A DNA stretch of 6,834 bases from Duncaniella sp. (GCF_029054785.1 NZ_JAIDEN010000004.1:1-6834), one strand, 5' to 3'. Numbered from the stretch's first letter, positions 1 to 6,779 are shown. The notes: generated by a model from the letters alone, not told the origin. Program-made: numbers and translations.

Positions 1-523
1 ACTGCAACGTCATGGTCGCAAGAACTATGCGTTCTATCCTATTGTTATCGCCGATAGCAGGGCACCACGAGATGGTAAATTTATTGAAAGGATAGGTTCT
101 TATAATCCGAACACTAATCCTGCTACAGTAACTTTGAACTTCGAGCGTGCTTTGTATTGGGTTAACGTTGGTGCTCAGCCCACCGACACCGTTCGCACCA
201 TCCTCTCAAACGAAGGTGTGCTTCTTATGAAGCATCTTCAGGGTGGCGTTAAGAAAGGCGCTTTTGACGAAGCTGAAGCTCAGCGTCGTTTCGAGGCTTG
301 GAAAGCCCAGAAGCAGCAGAGCGTTGACAAGTTCCGCGCTTCTATGGCCGACAAGAAAGAGCTTGACGAAAAGGCTCGCTTTGAAGCTGAAGTAGCTAAG
401 AACAAGGCAAAGGCTGAAGAAGTAGCCAAGAAGAAAGCCGAAGCTGCTGCCGCAGCTGCCGAGGCTGAAGCTGCCGCAGCTCCTGCTGAGGAAGCTCCCG
501 CCGAAGAGGCTGCCGCTGAATAA
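1..523 (+). CDS. rpsP: 30S ribosomal protein S16, 5' end cut by window edge
   Basis: S16 is a small-subunit ribosomal protein that binds 16S rRNA and helps 30S assembly. The reading frame is open from base 2, with base 1 the end of the previous codon. It begins LQRHGRKNYAFYPIVIADSR, the conserved S16 N-terminus, so only about six residues (a typical MATKIR-like start) are missing. The S16 core (IADSRAPRDG, then IGSYNPNTNPATV, then LYWVNVGAQPTDTVRTILS) covers about the first 85 visible residues. A long basic-then-acidic tail follows, rich in Ala, Glu and Lys, and the frame stops at TAA 521-523. In all 173 residues are visible, about twice the length of E. coli S16; such tails are usual in Bacteroidota. 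The TTG at 134 is an internal Leu codon, not the start. The gene is followed by a terminator and appears to end its transcription unit there. Confidence 0.97.
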   Translation, partial: LQRHGRKNYAFYPIVIADSRAPRDGKFIERIGSYNPNTNPATVTLNFERALYWVNVGAQPTDTVRTILSNEGVLLMKHLQGGVKKGAFDEAEAQRRFEAWKAQKQQSVDKFRASMADKKELDEKARFEAEVAKNKAKAEEVAKKKAEAAAAAAEAEAAAAPAEEAPAEEAAAE

Positions 524-540
524 GCATTGGCTCCACATCA

Positions 541-561
541 GGATGGGCCACGGCCCGATCC
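541..561 (+). other. GC-rich hairpin in the rpsP 3' untranslated region
   Basis: GGAT (541-544) pairs with ATCC (558-561), and GGGC (545-548) pairs with GCCC (553-556). G557 is bulged and CACG forms the loop. No T-run follows, so it is not a terminator by itself. It sits between the rpsP stop codon and the terminator hairpin and could protect the mRNA 3' end. The pairing is seen in the sequence; the role is inference. Confidence 0.4.
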
Positions 562-578
562 CACTATGTGAAATGAAC

Positions 579-620
579 AGAGGTTGAATCCCCGTAAAGG
601 ATGATTCAACCTCTTTTTTT
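579..620 (+). terminator. Intrinsic terminator of rpsP
   Basis: A perfect 12-base inverted repeat (AGAGGTTGAATC at 579-590, GATTCAACCTCT at 603-614) encloses a 12-base loop and runs directly into seven T residues (614-620). This is a textbook Rho-independent terminator on the plus strand. It lies between the convergent rpsP and the minus-strand regulator gene. Read from the other strand, the same hairpin is followed only by a mixed CTGTTCATTT, so minus-strand termination there would be weaker. Confidence 0.9.
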
Positions 621-666
621 ATGCTTTGCGGAAGTCTGACGGGTGTCCGGCGGGTGAGTCCTGATT

Positions 667-1359
667 TCAGTCCGGCGATTTCAGGAGCACAGACCGGAGT
701 TCGGTGCGGGAAATTACTCTTATTTCTGTGGGGTTGTAGTCGATCAGTCCGCGTTCCTTCATGGATTCGAGGGTGCTGATGAAGGATGAGCGCTGGACGC
801 CGAACATGGAATAGAGGTCGCGCTGCCGGCAGGAGAATACGATGTCTTTTGCATCGCGCTGGGTCAGTGCGATGATCCAGAAGGCAATTCGTTCCTCCAG
901 TGATCCTGAAGTGAGCGCGAGGACTCCGTCAATAGCTTTCTGGGCGTTGGTCGAAATGAAGTTCAGGTAGTTGAAAAGGCAGACTTCGTCGTTGCGGATA
1001 ATGGAGATTAAATCGTTCTTCTCGATTTCCATTATCGACACTGTGTCTATGGCTGTCACAGATGCGGGAAACAGAGTGTTGCGGCCGAAGAGGAAGTCAG
1101 GGGAGATGACCGATGGAGCCTCAAGCGTCTGGCTGACGATAAAACGGTCTGAATTGTTGCGCACTGAGAGACGTACTTTTCCTCCGATCACAAACATGAG
1201 ACGTGTGCATGGATCTCCCGCCGACACTATCCGTTCGCCGTGGAGAAACTTCAGGAATGACAGCTTTGTGCTGCCGACAATTTCGGATATGCGGTTATAG
1301 CTCACGCCATTAAAGAGCGGAAGTCCCATCAGATTCTCATACATGCTGTTAAGTGCCAT
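667..1359 (-). CDS. Crp/Fnr-family transcriptional regulator
   Basis: The 230-residue length and two-domain layout fit the Crp/Fnr family: an N-terminal beta-roll sensor domain (about 10-125, including LHGERIVSAGDPCTRLMFVIGG and later VSIMEIEKNDL), a dimerisation helix (about 127-160) and a C-terminal winged helix-turn-helix (about 175-220). The likely recognition helix lies in VQRSSFISTLESM (188-200). The segment where CRP holds cAMP (a GE...R-S/T-A cassette) reads SPDFLFGRNTLFPASVTA here, so cAMP binding is unlikely. Its three cysteines (51, 127, 177) do not form an FNR-type iron-sulphur cluster motif. The ligand is therefore unknown. The start is ATG at 1359; Met6 (codon 1342-1344) is an alternative. 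No Shine-Dalgarno or clear TAnnTTTG box lies upstream. It follows the transporter gene by 143 bases on the same strand, so co-transcription is possible. Confidence 0.9.
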   Translation of the reverse strand: MALNSMYENLMGLPLFNGVSYNRISEIVGSTKLSFLKFLHGERIVSAGDPCTRLMFVIGGKVRLSVRNNSDRFIVSQTLEAPSVISPDFLFGRNTLFPASVTAIDTVSIMEIEKNDLISIIRNDEVCLFNYLNFISTNAQKAIDGVLALTSGSLEERIAFWIIALTQRDAKDIVFSCRQRDLYSMFGVQRSSFISTLESMKERGLIDYNPTEIRVISRTELRSVLLKSPD

Positions 1360-1502
1360 AGATGTTATGATTTTATTTCTGTCTATATTAACGGTTTTTG
1401 GGAGAATTTAGTTTTTTTATTTAACAGTTTTCAGTGTATGCGGCGGGTGTGTGGTGTGTTTGAAGGGCTGTAAGTGTAGGTCTGCAATCATGGATGTGCA
1501 AT

Positions 1503-2420
1503 TTATTTCCTGGTGCCGTCGTTGCGCATCTTGAAGTAGAGCTGGGCTGAATTTATGGTGTTTTGCCAGGCCACATAGGCGGCAGGCGCTACTGAAGCAA
1601 CCGGATGGAGATAGGTCAGTGCCATCCAGATTGCCAGGACGGTGTTCTTCTGTCCGAGGCCCTGGGCTCCGGCAATCTTGTCGCCGCAGCGTCGGCCTAT
1701 GCGGCGTCCGATCCAGAATTGTGCGCAGCAGACGATTCCGGAGGAGATTGCGAGGATGATCATTTCCGGGATGGCTTCGGCAGGTTCTTCCATGATGAAG
1801 CTGACGGCTCGTCCGACGACAATGAAGAGCGAGACGGCCCAGATGTAGAATGAAATTGCTTGTTTTTCTGCGATCGCCTTGTGGATTTTCGGTGCGGTCT
1901 TGAGAAGGCAGAGTGCGAGCACCAGTGGGAGGATGATCAGCGGCATGACTTTTGCCGAGATTGTCAGCAGGGTCTCTGTAAACGAAATCCCGGCGTCGCT
2001 GCCCATGAGGGTGAAGAGGACCGGGGCGAGGATGGCGACTGTGATGTTGGAGATGATGGAGAATGTGGCCAGTCGCGGAACGCTGCCGCCTAACATTCCG
2101 GTGATCACCGGGGCTGCTGTCGCGGTGGGGCAGAACACACAGATGAATGTCCCTTGGGCAACGTCGATGCTCATCGGCCTGATTGCGAAGTAGAGGGCTA
2201 TGGCGCCGACGATCTGCACGGCGAGAAGTCCCCAGGAGAGGCTTGTCACTCTGAACTCGTGTGGCTTGACACGGCAGAATGTGATGAAGAGCATTATGAA
2301 AATGAGGTAGGGGGCGAGAAATTCGATCCGTCCCATGAAATCGTGGAAAATCATCCCGGATATCATGGCTATCGGGAGCATCCAGGGCTTGATGCGTTGA
2401 CGCAAGAGTGCAAGTTTCAT
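1503..2420 (-). CDS. Bile acid:sodium symporter (BASS/SBF-like) family membrane protein
   Basis: This is an inner-membrane protein of 305 residues with about eight to ten hydrophobic segments (roughly 12-29, 34-48, 63-80, 90-110, 115-138, 150-173, 189-208, 215-235 and 255-296), as in the BASS/SBF transporter superfamily. Two family landmarks are visible: a CPTATAAP stretch (97-104), matching the broken helix CPGGTASN of classical members, and GLGQKNTVLAIW (254-265), matching their E-x-G-x-Q-N helix. By eye, the residues that bind sodium in classical members are changed at both places. The substrate cannot be told; organic anions are the usual cargo. I chose ATG at 2418-2420 because the frame upstream (to 2591) overlaps the divergent promoter region and the neighbouring gene and encodes no family sequence. 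Met14 is a further candidate start. The charged C-terminus ends at TAA 1503-1505. Confidence 0.85.
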   Translation of the reverse strand: MKLALLRQRIKPWMLPIAMISGMIFHDFMGRIEFLAPYLIFIMLFITFCRVKPHEFRVTSLSWGLLAVQIVGAIALYFAIRPMSIDVAQGTFICVFCPTATAAPVITGMLGGSVPRLATFSIISNITVAILAPVLFTLMGSDAGISFTETLLTISAKVMPLIILPLVLALCLLKTAPKIHKAIAEKQAISFYIWAVSLFIVVGRAVSFIMEEPAEAIPEMIILAISSGIVCCAQFWIGRRIGRRCGDKIAGAQGLGQKNTVLAIWMALTYLHPVASVAPAAYVAWQNTINSAQLYFKMRNDGTRK

Positions 2421-2428
2421 ACTGGGGT

Positions 2429-2437
2429 GCAAAATTA
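2429..2437 (-). promoter_or_regulatory. Bacteroidota -7 box for the BASS-like transporter
   Basis: Read on the minus strand this is TAATTTTGC, an exact match to the Bacteroidota -7 element TAnnTTTG(C). No TTTG -33 box is seen at the usual distance. It lies only eight bases from the transporter ATG at 2420, so a transcript starting about five to seven bases downstream would carry almost no leader. Confidence 0.55.
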
Positions 2438-2461
2438 GTAAATTATTCCCGTAAATTTTTG

Positions 2462-2470
2462 TATGTTTGC
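2462..2470 (+). promoter_or_regulatory. Bacteroidota -7 box for the SDR-like gene
   Basis: TATGTTTGC matches TAnnTTTGC exactly and lies 25 bases before the ATG at 2496, implying a leader of roughly 18-20 bases. No clear TTTG -33 box is seen 19-20 bases upstream, where the sequence is A/T-rich. It is back to back with the transporter's -7 box, with 24 bases between the two, so their upstream regions overlap. Confidence 0.6.
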
Positions 2471-2495
2471 AGCCGAAAAAATTATCCCGTAAAAT

Positions 2496-2975
2496 ATGGC
2501 AGACAATTATCTTGAGAAAAGAATGGAGGAGTACCGGGCCGGAAAACTGGCTCCCAAAAGCAGTCGCGCAGTCGCGGCTGTTGCCAGGCATAGGCCCGGA
2601 GATGTTGTGTTGGCTTTCCCTCAGATGAGCGCATTGGTGTTGTGTGAGGATGCGGCTCTTGTGGATCTCGTGGCCAAATCATTCCGCAAGGCCGGTTTTC
2701 AGTTGGCTTTCTGCATGGCTGATTCTCGCGAGGGAACACGCATAGCCCAGTCTGCCGGCTGCCGGTTCTATCCTTATGCTGCGTCCGATGCTGAGAAAGT
2801 CGGACGGGCGGTCGATGACCTTGTCAGTCGTTGGGGTAGGGTTGATGTCGTGTTGGATCTCCGGGATGTGGAGTGTTGCGGTTTCGGCGAGGCCGTCGGA
2901 AATGTGGTGTCGCTTCTACTTTTTCATTCGCATCCCGATTTCAGCCTGGTCGCTTCGACGGAAGTGAATGTTTGA
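2496..2975 (+). CDS. Small SDR-like (half Rossmann fold) protein of unknown function
   Basis: This 159-residue protein begins MADNYLEKRMEEYRAGK, a charged head that I associate, from memory, with Bacteroidales SDR-like proteins. Residues 45-122 follow the order of a short-chain dehydrogenase N-terminal half: a first beta strand (SALVLCED), a helix (VDLVAKSFRKAGF), a second strand (QLAFCMAD), a third strand (GCRFYPYAAS), and DAEKVGRAVDDLVSRWGRVDVVLDL, which parallels the SDR segment leading to the NNAG motif. The glycine-rich TGxxxGxG cofactor loop is replaced by CEDAALVD, NNAG by LDLRDV, and the protein ends before the catalytic YxxxK. An active NAD(P)-dependent enzyme is therefore unlikely. 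The ATG at 2496 is preceded by GTAAAAT without a Shine-Dalgarno site. The stop at 2973-2975 overlaps the ychF -33 box. No frameshift is evident in the window that would restore a full SDR. Confidence 0.75.
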   Translation: MADNYLEKRMEEYRAGKLAPKSSRAVAAVARHRPGDVVLAFPQMSALVLCEDAALVDLVAKSFRKAGFQLAFCMADSREGTRIAQSAGCRFYPYAASDAEKVGRAVDDLVSRWGRVDVVLDLRDVECCGFGEAVGNVVSLLLFHSHPDFSLVASTEVNV

Positions 2976-3001
2976 GGTGTGGGATTTTTTGATTACCTTT
3001 G
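2971..3001 (+). promoter_or_regulatory. Promoter of ychF
   Basis: The -33 box TTTG (2971-2974) and -7 box TACCTTTG (2994-3001) are separated by 19 bases, which is the Bacteroidota housekeeping arrangement. The -33 box overlaps the TGA stop (2973-2975) of the upstream gene. Transcription would start near 3006-3008, leaving a leader of about 45 A/T-rich bases before the ychF ATG. Confidence 0.75.
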
Positions 3002-3052
3002 TGCGTTAATTTTCAATAGAATCAACTTAGTATATAAACTTATCATTATATC

Positions 3053-4156
3053 ATGGCACTTCAATGCGGCATCGTAGGACTTCCCAATGTCGGTAAGTCA
3101 ACATTGTTTAACTGTCTGTCAAACGCTAAGGCCCAGTCGGCAAACTTCCCATTCTGCACGATCGAGCCGAATGTCGGTGTGATCACCGTTCCTGACGCCC
3201 GTCTCAATAAGCTTGTCGATATGTGTCAGCCGCGTAGTGTGGTGCCTGCGACTGTCGAGATCGTCGATATCGCCGGCCTTGTCCAGGGAGCGAGCAAGGG
3301 TGAGGGTCTTGGCAACAAGTTTCTGGCCAATATCCGTGAGACGGATGCGATCCTCCACGTGCTCCGTTGCTTCGATGATGACAATGTCACTCATGTCCAC
3401 AATACTGTCGATCCTGTCCGCGATAAGGAGATCATAGATTATGAATTGCAGCTCAAGGACCTTGAGACTGTTGAAAGCCGTATGGCCAAGACTCAGAAAC
3501 AGGCTCAGACCGGAGGTGACAAGGTTGCCAAACTGCAATATGAGGTCCTGAAAAAATATTATGATGCGCTCTCTCAGGGCAAACCGGCCCGTACCGTCGT
3601 GCTGGAGACTGTCGACGAACAGAAGTTCGCTCATGATCTCTTCCTGCTGACCAGCAAGCCGGTGATGTATGTCTGCAACGTCGATGATGCCTCTGCTGTC
3701 AGCGGCAACAAGTATGTCGACGCTGTCCGTGAGGCGATCAAGGATGAGAATGCCCAGTTGCTGATTGTGGCTGCTCAGACTGAAAGCGAGATTGCCGAGC
3801 TTGACACCTTTGAGGAACGTCAGGAATTCCTTGCCGAGATCGGTCTTGAGGAGTCGGGTGTCGCACGTCTGATCCGTGCGGCTTATGCGCTTCTCAATCT
3901 TCAGACATTCTTTACGGCCGGTGCCGATGAGGTCAGGGCCTGGACTTTCATGCGTGGCAGCAAGGCTCCGCAGTGTGCCGGCGTGATCCATACGGATTTC
4001 GAACGCGGTTTTATCCGTGCCGAAGTCATCAAGTATGACGATTATGTGGCTCTCGGAACAGAAAGTGCTGTCCGCGACGCAGGCAAGATGGCTATCGAAG
4101 GCAAGAACTACATCGTGCAGGACGGTGATATCATGCACTTCCTGTTCAATGTCTGA
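3053..4156 (+). CDS. ychF: Redox-regulated ATPase YchF (Obg/TRAFAC-class, OLA1 family)
   Basis: YchF is a cytoplasmic P-loop NTPase that prefers ATP and associates with ribosomes; in E. coli it is linked to the oxidative-stress response. The 367-residue length is about the family norm. The Walker A/G1 motif is GLPNVGKST (9-17), the effector-region segment NFPFCTIEPNVGVI spans 31-44, and G3 is DIAGLVQGASKGEGLGN (72-88) with Leu at the position where Ras has its catalytic Gln. A helical, coiled-coil-like insertion covers about 125-200. The G4 position reads NVDD (209-212) instead of the GTPase NKxD, in keeping with relaxed or ATP specificity. The C-terminal TGS domain (about 283-366) contains LQTFFTAG and ends in QDGDIMHFLFNV. 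All motifs are intact. It has its own promoter, and no convincing terminator lies in the 110 bases before the next gene, so read-through is possible. Confidence 0.97.
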   Translation: MALQCGIVGLPNVGKSTLFNCLSNAKAQSANFPFCTIEPNVGVITVPDARLNKLVDMCQPRSVVPATVEIVDIAGLVQGASKGEGLGNKFLANIRETDAILHVLRCFDDDNVTHVHNTVDPVRDKEIIDYELQLKDLETVESRMAKTQKQAQTGGDKVAKLQYEVLKKYYDALSQGKPARTVVLETVDEQKFAHDLFLLTSKPVMYVCNVDDASAVSGNKYVDAVREAIKDENAQLLIVAAQTESEIAELDTFEERQEFLAEIGLEESGVARLIRAAYALLNLQTFFTAGADEVRAWTFMRGSKAPQCAGVIHTDFERGFIRAEVIKYDDYVALGTESAVRDAGKMAIEGKNYIVQDGDIMHFLFNV

Positions 4157-4266
4157 TGTCCCTCAATCGGATCTCTCCTCAAACACTTTTTTTGATTTGA
4201 CTATATCAGGTCTCGCATCTGAGGCCATCTGCAATAATTTACTTACCTGACAAAAAATAGAGTACC

Positions 4267-6717
4267 ATGAAAAATACTCTCCTCGCCATCTGTTTTGGCG
4301 CTGCGGCTATCTTTGCCGCGGAAGCGAAAGATAACAGACTGACACTGCATTATGACCGACCGGCAAAGTTTTTTGAGGAGGCATTGGTCATAGGCAACGG
4401 TAATCTTGGCGCTATAATATACGGTGGAACTGCTGAAAACCGCATTTCGCTGAACGACATTACTTTGTGGACGGGCGAGCCGGAAAGAGGGGTGACCACC
4501 CCGGATGCCTATAAGGCTATTCCGGAAATACGTGCCGCCCTCGACAGAGGCGATTATCGTGCGGCTGATTCGCTCCACATGAAAGTCCAGGGGCATTACA
4601 GCGAGAATTATCAGCCCTTGGGACAACTTACAATAAGCTATGACGGGGCGCCTGACAGCGTTGCCGTCTATGAGCGTGTGCTTGATCTGAACACCGCGAC
4701 GGCTCAGGACCGTTTTGACTACGGGAGGAAAAATTTCGAGCGGAGCTATTTTGCTTCGGCTCCTGATTCGGTAATCGTGGTCACGTTGCGGTGTTCGAAG
4801 CCTTTCACTGCTACTCTCAGACTCTCGTCGCAGCTCCCTGCGGAAATCTCCGCTACAACGATCATCCCGACAAAACTTCCGTCGAAAGAGCCGATGCAAG
4901 GCGAGCTGCGCTCACTCGGCCACGCAGCCTATCTTTCGCTGCCCGGTTACACATCTTTTGACGAAAAACTGAAATATGATCCGGAACGCGGGACGCGCTT
5001 CTGCACACTGGTCAGGGCCGTGCCTGTCGGCGGGGGAGAGGCTGTGACAGGGAAAGACGGTTTGCTGACGCTGAAAAATGTCCGCGAGGCAGTGCTGTAT
5101 ATCACCAATGTGACAAGCTTCAACGGGTTTGACCGTGATCCGGTGAAAGAGGGGCGCGATTATGTCACTTTGGCTGAAAAGCGCATTGAAAATGCCGTGG
5201 CCAAAGGAGCCGAGCGAATCCGTGAAGATCATCTTGCCGATTACAGCAGGCTGTTTTCACGTGTGGAACTCGATCTTGGATCTACCCCCGATTCCGTCGC
5301 GGCACTTCCGACTGATGTTCAGCTGAAGCGTTACACAGACCTTAAAGAGCTTAATCCCGATCTTGAGGAACTGTATTTCCAGTACGGACGCTATTTACTG
5401 ATCTCCTGCTCGCGTACCCAAGGGGTGCCCGCGAATCTTCAGGGTTTGTGGAATGAATATCTGCTTCCGCCGTGGAGCAGCAATTATACCACTAATATAA
5501 ATGTAGAGGAAAACTACTGGCCTGCGGAGATCACCGGTCTTGGCGAACTCCATGAAACGGCACTTCTACCTTGGATAAAAAATCTTTCCACGAGTGGAGA
5601 GCGCACCGCCCGTCATTACTATGGCGTGTATCGCGGGTGGTGTCTCGGTCATAATTCAGATATATGGGCAATGACCAATCCTGTCGGACTGAATAGTGGC
5701 GATCCCACATGGGCCAACTGGAATATGGGTGGCGCATGGCTTGCAAGCCACATTTGGGAGCATTATCTTTTCAGTCAGGACTCGTCATTCCTGGCGGAAT
5801 ACTATCCTGTTCTCAAGGGTGCGGCTGAATTCTGTCTGGGATGGCTTATTGAGAAGGACGGTCGTCTGATCACATCGCCCTCCACTTCACCGGAGAACAA
5901 CTATGTTACCCCGGAGGGCTATTCTGGCGCTACATTCTATGGTGGAGCAGCAGATCTGGCAATGATACGCCAGTGCATCATGGATGCCCGCGATGCCGCC
6001 GAGGCTTTGGGAGTGGATGCCGGTTTCAGGGCAGAGGTTGATTCCACACTTCAGCGTCTCTATCCTTATCAGATCGGTCATAAGGGCAATCTTTCCGAAT
6101 GGTATTTTGATTGGGAGGACCGGGATCCGACCCACCGTCATCAGTCTCACCTCTACGGTCTGTTTCCCGGACGTCATATTTCTCCGGATTCCACTCCGGC
6201 TCTCGCGCGTGCGTCCGCGCGTACATTAGAAATAAAGGGTGACAATACAACCGGGTGGAGCACCGGATGGCGTGTCAACCTGCTTGCGCGTCTGCTTGAC
6301 TCGGAAGGAGCCTATCACATGTATCGTCGCTTGCTCCAGTATGTGAGTCCTGACAATTATGAGGGGCCTGACAAGCGGAAGGGTGGGGGGACTTACCCGA
6401 ATCTGCTCGACGCACATGCTCCGTTTCAGATCGACGGCAACTTTGGCGGAACAGCTGGAGTGGCAGAAATGTTGCTCCAGTCAACGCCTGAAAAAATAAT
6501 TTTGCTACCTGCTCTTCCCGAACAATGGGTGAATGGAACTGTGAAAGGCTTGCGCGCAAGAGGCGGATTCACGATAGATATGGAGTGGAAAGACGGAAAA
6601 TTGACATCGGCTACGATCTATTCTTCAAATGGAGGAAGCACTGTTGTAGTGCTCCCTGACGGGCAAAAAAGGCCTGTAAAACTCGAAAAAGGGGGTAAAA
6701 CTGCGTTTAATTGTTAA
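4267..6717 (+). CDS. Secreted GH95-family glycoside hydrolase, probable alpha-L-fucosidase
   Basis: GH95 enzymes release terminal L-fucose (typically alpha-1,2-linked) or L-galactose from host or plant glycans by an inverting mechanism. The protein has 816 residues. A signal peptide (1-20, MKNTLLAICF...AAEA, then KD) with no lipobox at the cleavage site suggests export to the periplasm. The N-terminal beta domain (about 25-275) carries the family signature EALVIGNGNLGAIIYGG (38-54) and ISLNDITLWTG (60-70). The alpha/alpha barrel follows (about 350-735), then a small C-terminal beta domain. By alignment with bifidobacterial AfcA, the catalytic residues are Asn410 and Asn412 (in TTNINVEENYWPAE), general acid Glu543 (in SPENNY) and Asp723 (in IDGNFGG); all are present. 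Fucose versus galactose preference cannot be read reliably. No Shine-Dalgarno site or clear -7 box precedes the ATG, and no susC/susD genes are nearby. Confidence 0.93.
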   Translation: MKNTLLAICFGAAAIFAAEAKDNRLTLHYDRPAKFFEEALVIGNGNLGAIIYGGTAENRISLNDITLWTGEPERGVTTPDAYKAIPEIRAALDRGDYRAADSLHMKVQGHYSENYQPLGQLTISYDGAPDSVAVYERVLDLNTATAQDRFDYGRKNFERSYFASAPDSVIVVTLRCSKPFTATLRLSSQLPAEISATTIIPTKLPSKEPMQGELRSLGHAAYLSLPGYTSFDEKLKYDPERGTRFCTLVRAVPVGGGEAVTGKDGLLTLKNVREAVLYITNVTSFNGFDRDPVKEGRDYVTLAEKRIENAVAKGAERIREDHLADYSRLFSRVELDLGSTPDSVAALPTDVQLKRYTDLKELNPDLEELYFQYGRYLLISCSRTQGVPANLQGLWNEYLLPPWSSNYTTNINVEENYWPAEITGLGELHETALLPWIKNLSTSGERTARHYYGVYRGWCLGHNSDIWAMTNPVGLNSGDPTWANWNMGGAWLASHIWEHYLFSQDSSFLAEYYPVLKGAAEFCLGWLIEKDGRLITSPSTSPENNYVTPEGYSGATFYGGAADLAMIRQCIMDARDAAEALGVDAGFRAEVDSTLQRLYPYQIGHKGNLSEWYFDWEDRDPTHRHQSHLYGLFPGRHISPDSTPALARASARTLEIKGDNTTGWSTGWRVNLLARLLDSEGAYHMYRRLLQYVSPDNYEGPDKRKGGGTYPNLLDAHAPFQIDGNFGGTAGVAEMLLQSTPEKIILLPALPEQWVNGTVKGLRARGGFTIDMEWKDGKLTSATIYSSNGGSTVVVLPDGQKRPVKLEKGGKTAFNC

Positions 6718-6742
6718 ATTTTCGTTAAAATACCCATGAAAA

Positions 6743-6775
6743 TTTGGAGGGAATGTGGGAAATGTCTACCTTTGC
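6743..6775 (+). promoter_or_regulatory. Strong Bacteroidota promoter for a gene beyond the right edge
   Basis: The -33 box TTTG (6743-6746) and an exact -7 box TACCTTTGC (6767-6775) are 20 bases apart. The DNA just upstream (about 6711-6745) is rich in A and T, which could act like an UP element. Transcription should start near 6779-6783. The gene it drives is not in the window. Its quality suggests a highly expressed gene, but this is inference. Confidence 0.8.
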
Positions 6776-6779
6776 ACTC

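Noticed and set aside
206..538. A 110-residue minus-strand frame opposite the rpsP tail
   Set aside because: Its Ser/Phe/Leu-rich composition is the antisense shadow of the Ala/Glu/Lys repeats.
1483..1500. A small hairpin (TGCAATC / GAT-TGCA with a bulge) just past the transporter stop codon
   Set aside because: It has only seven pairs with a bulge and a three-base loop and no T-run on the minus strand; it does not resemble a Crp or Fnr binding site either.
2421..2591. A 57-residue N-terminal extension of the transporter to an ATG at 2591
   Set aside because: It would run through both -7 boxes and into the divergent gene, and its sequence does not look like the family.
3119..4138. A 339-residue open frame on the minus strand opposite ychF
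   Set aside because: It is fully antisense to an intact, strongly conserved gene, has no family-like sequence and is explained by the codon bias of ychF.
4187..4193. A run of seven T residues after ychF as a possible terminator
   Set aside because: No stable hairpin lies immediately upstream; only a three-base stem (GGA/TCC) can be drawn.
4206..4250. A six-base inverted repeat TCAGGT / ACCTGA upstream of the GH95 gene
   Set aside because: The arms are short and 33 bases apart; this is expected by chance and matches no known operator.
4243..4899. A 218-residue minus-strand open frame opposite the start of the GH95 gene
   Set aside because: It is arginine-rich with no domain features and lies antisense to the conserved GH95 N-terminal domain.
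6716..6745. An inverted repeat AAATTTT / AAAATTT after the GH95 stop codon
   Set aside because: The pairing is purely A/T and overlaps the next promoter's upstream region, so it is better explained as A/T-rich promoter DNA than as a terminator.
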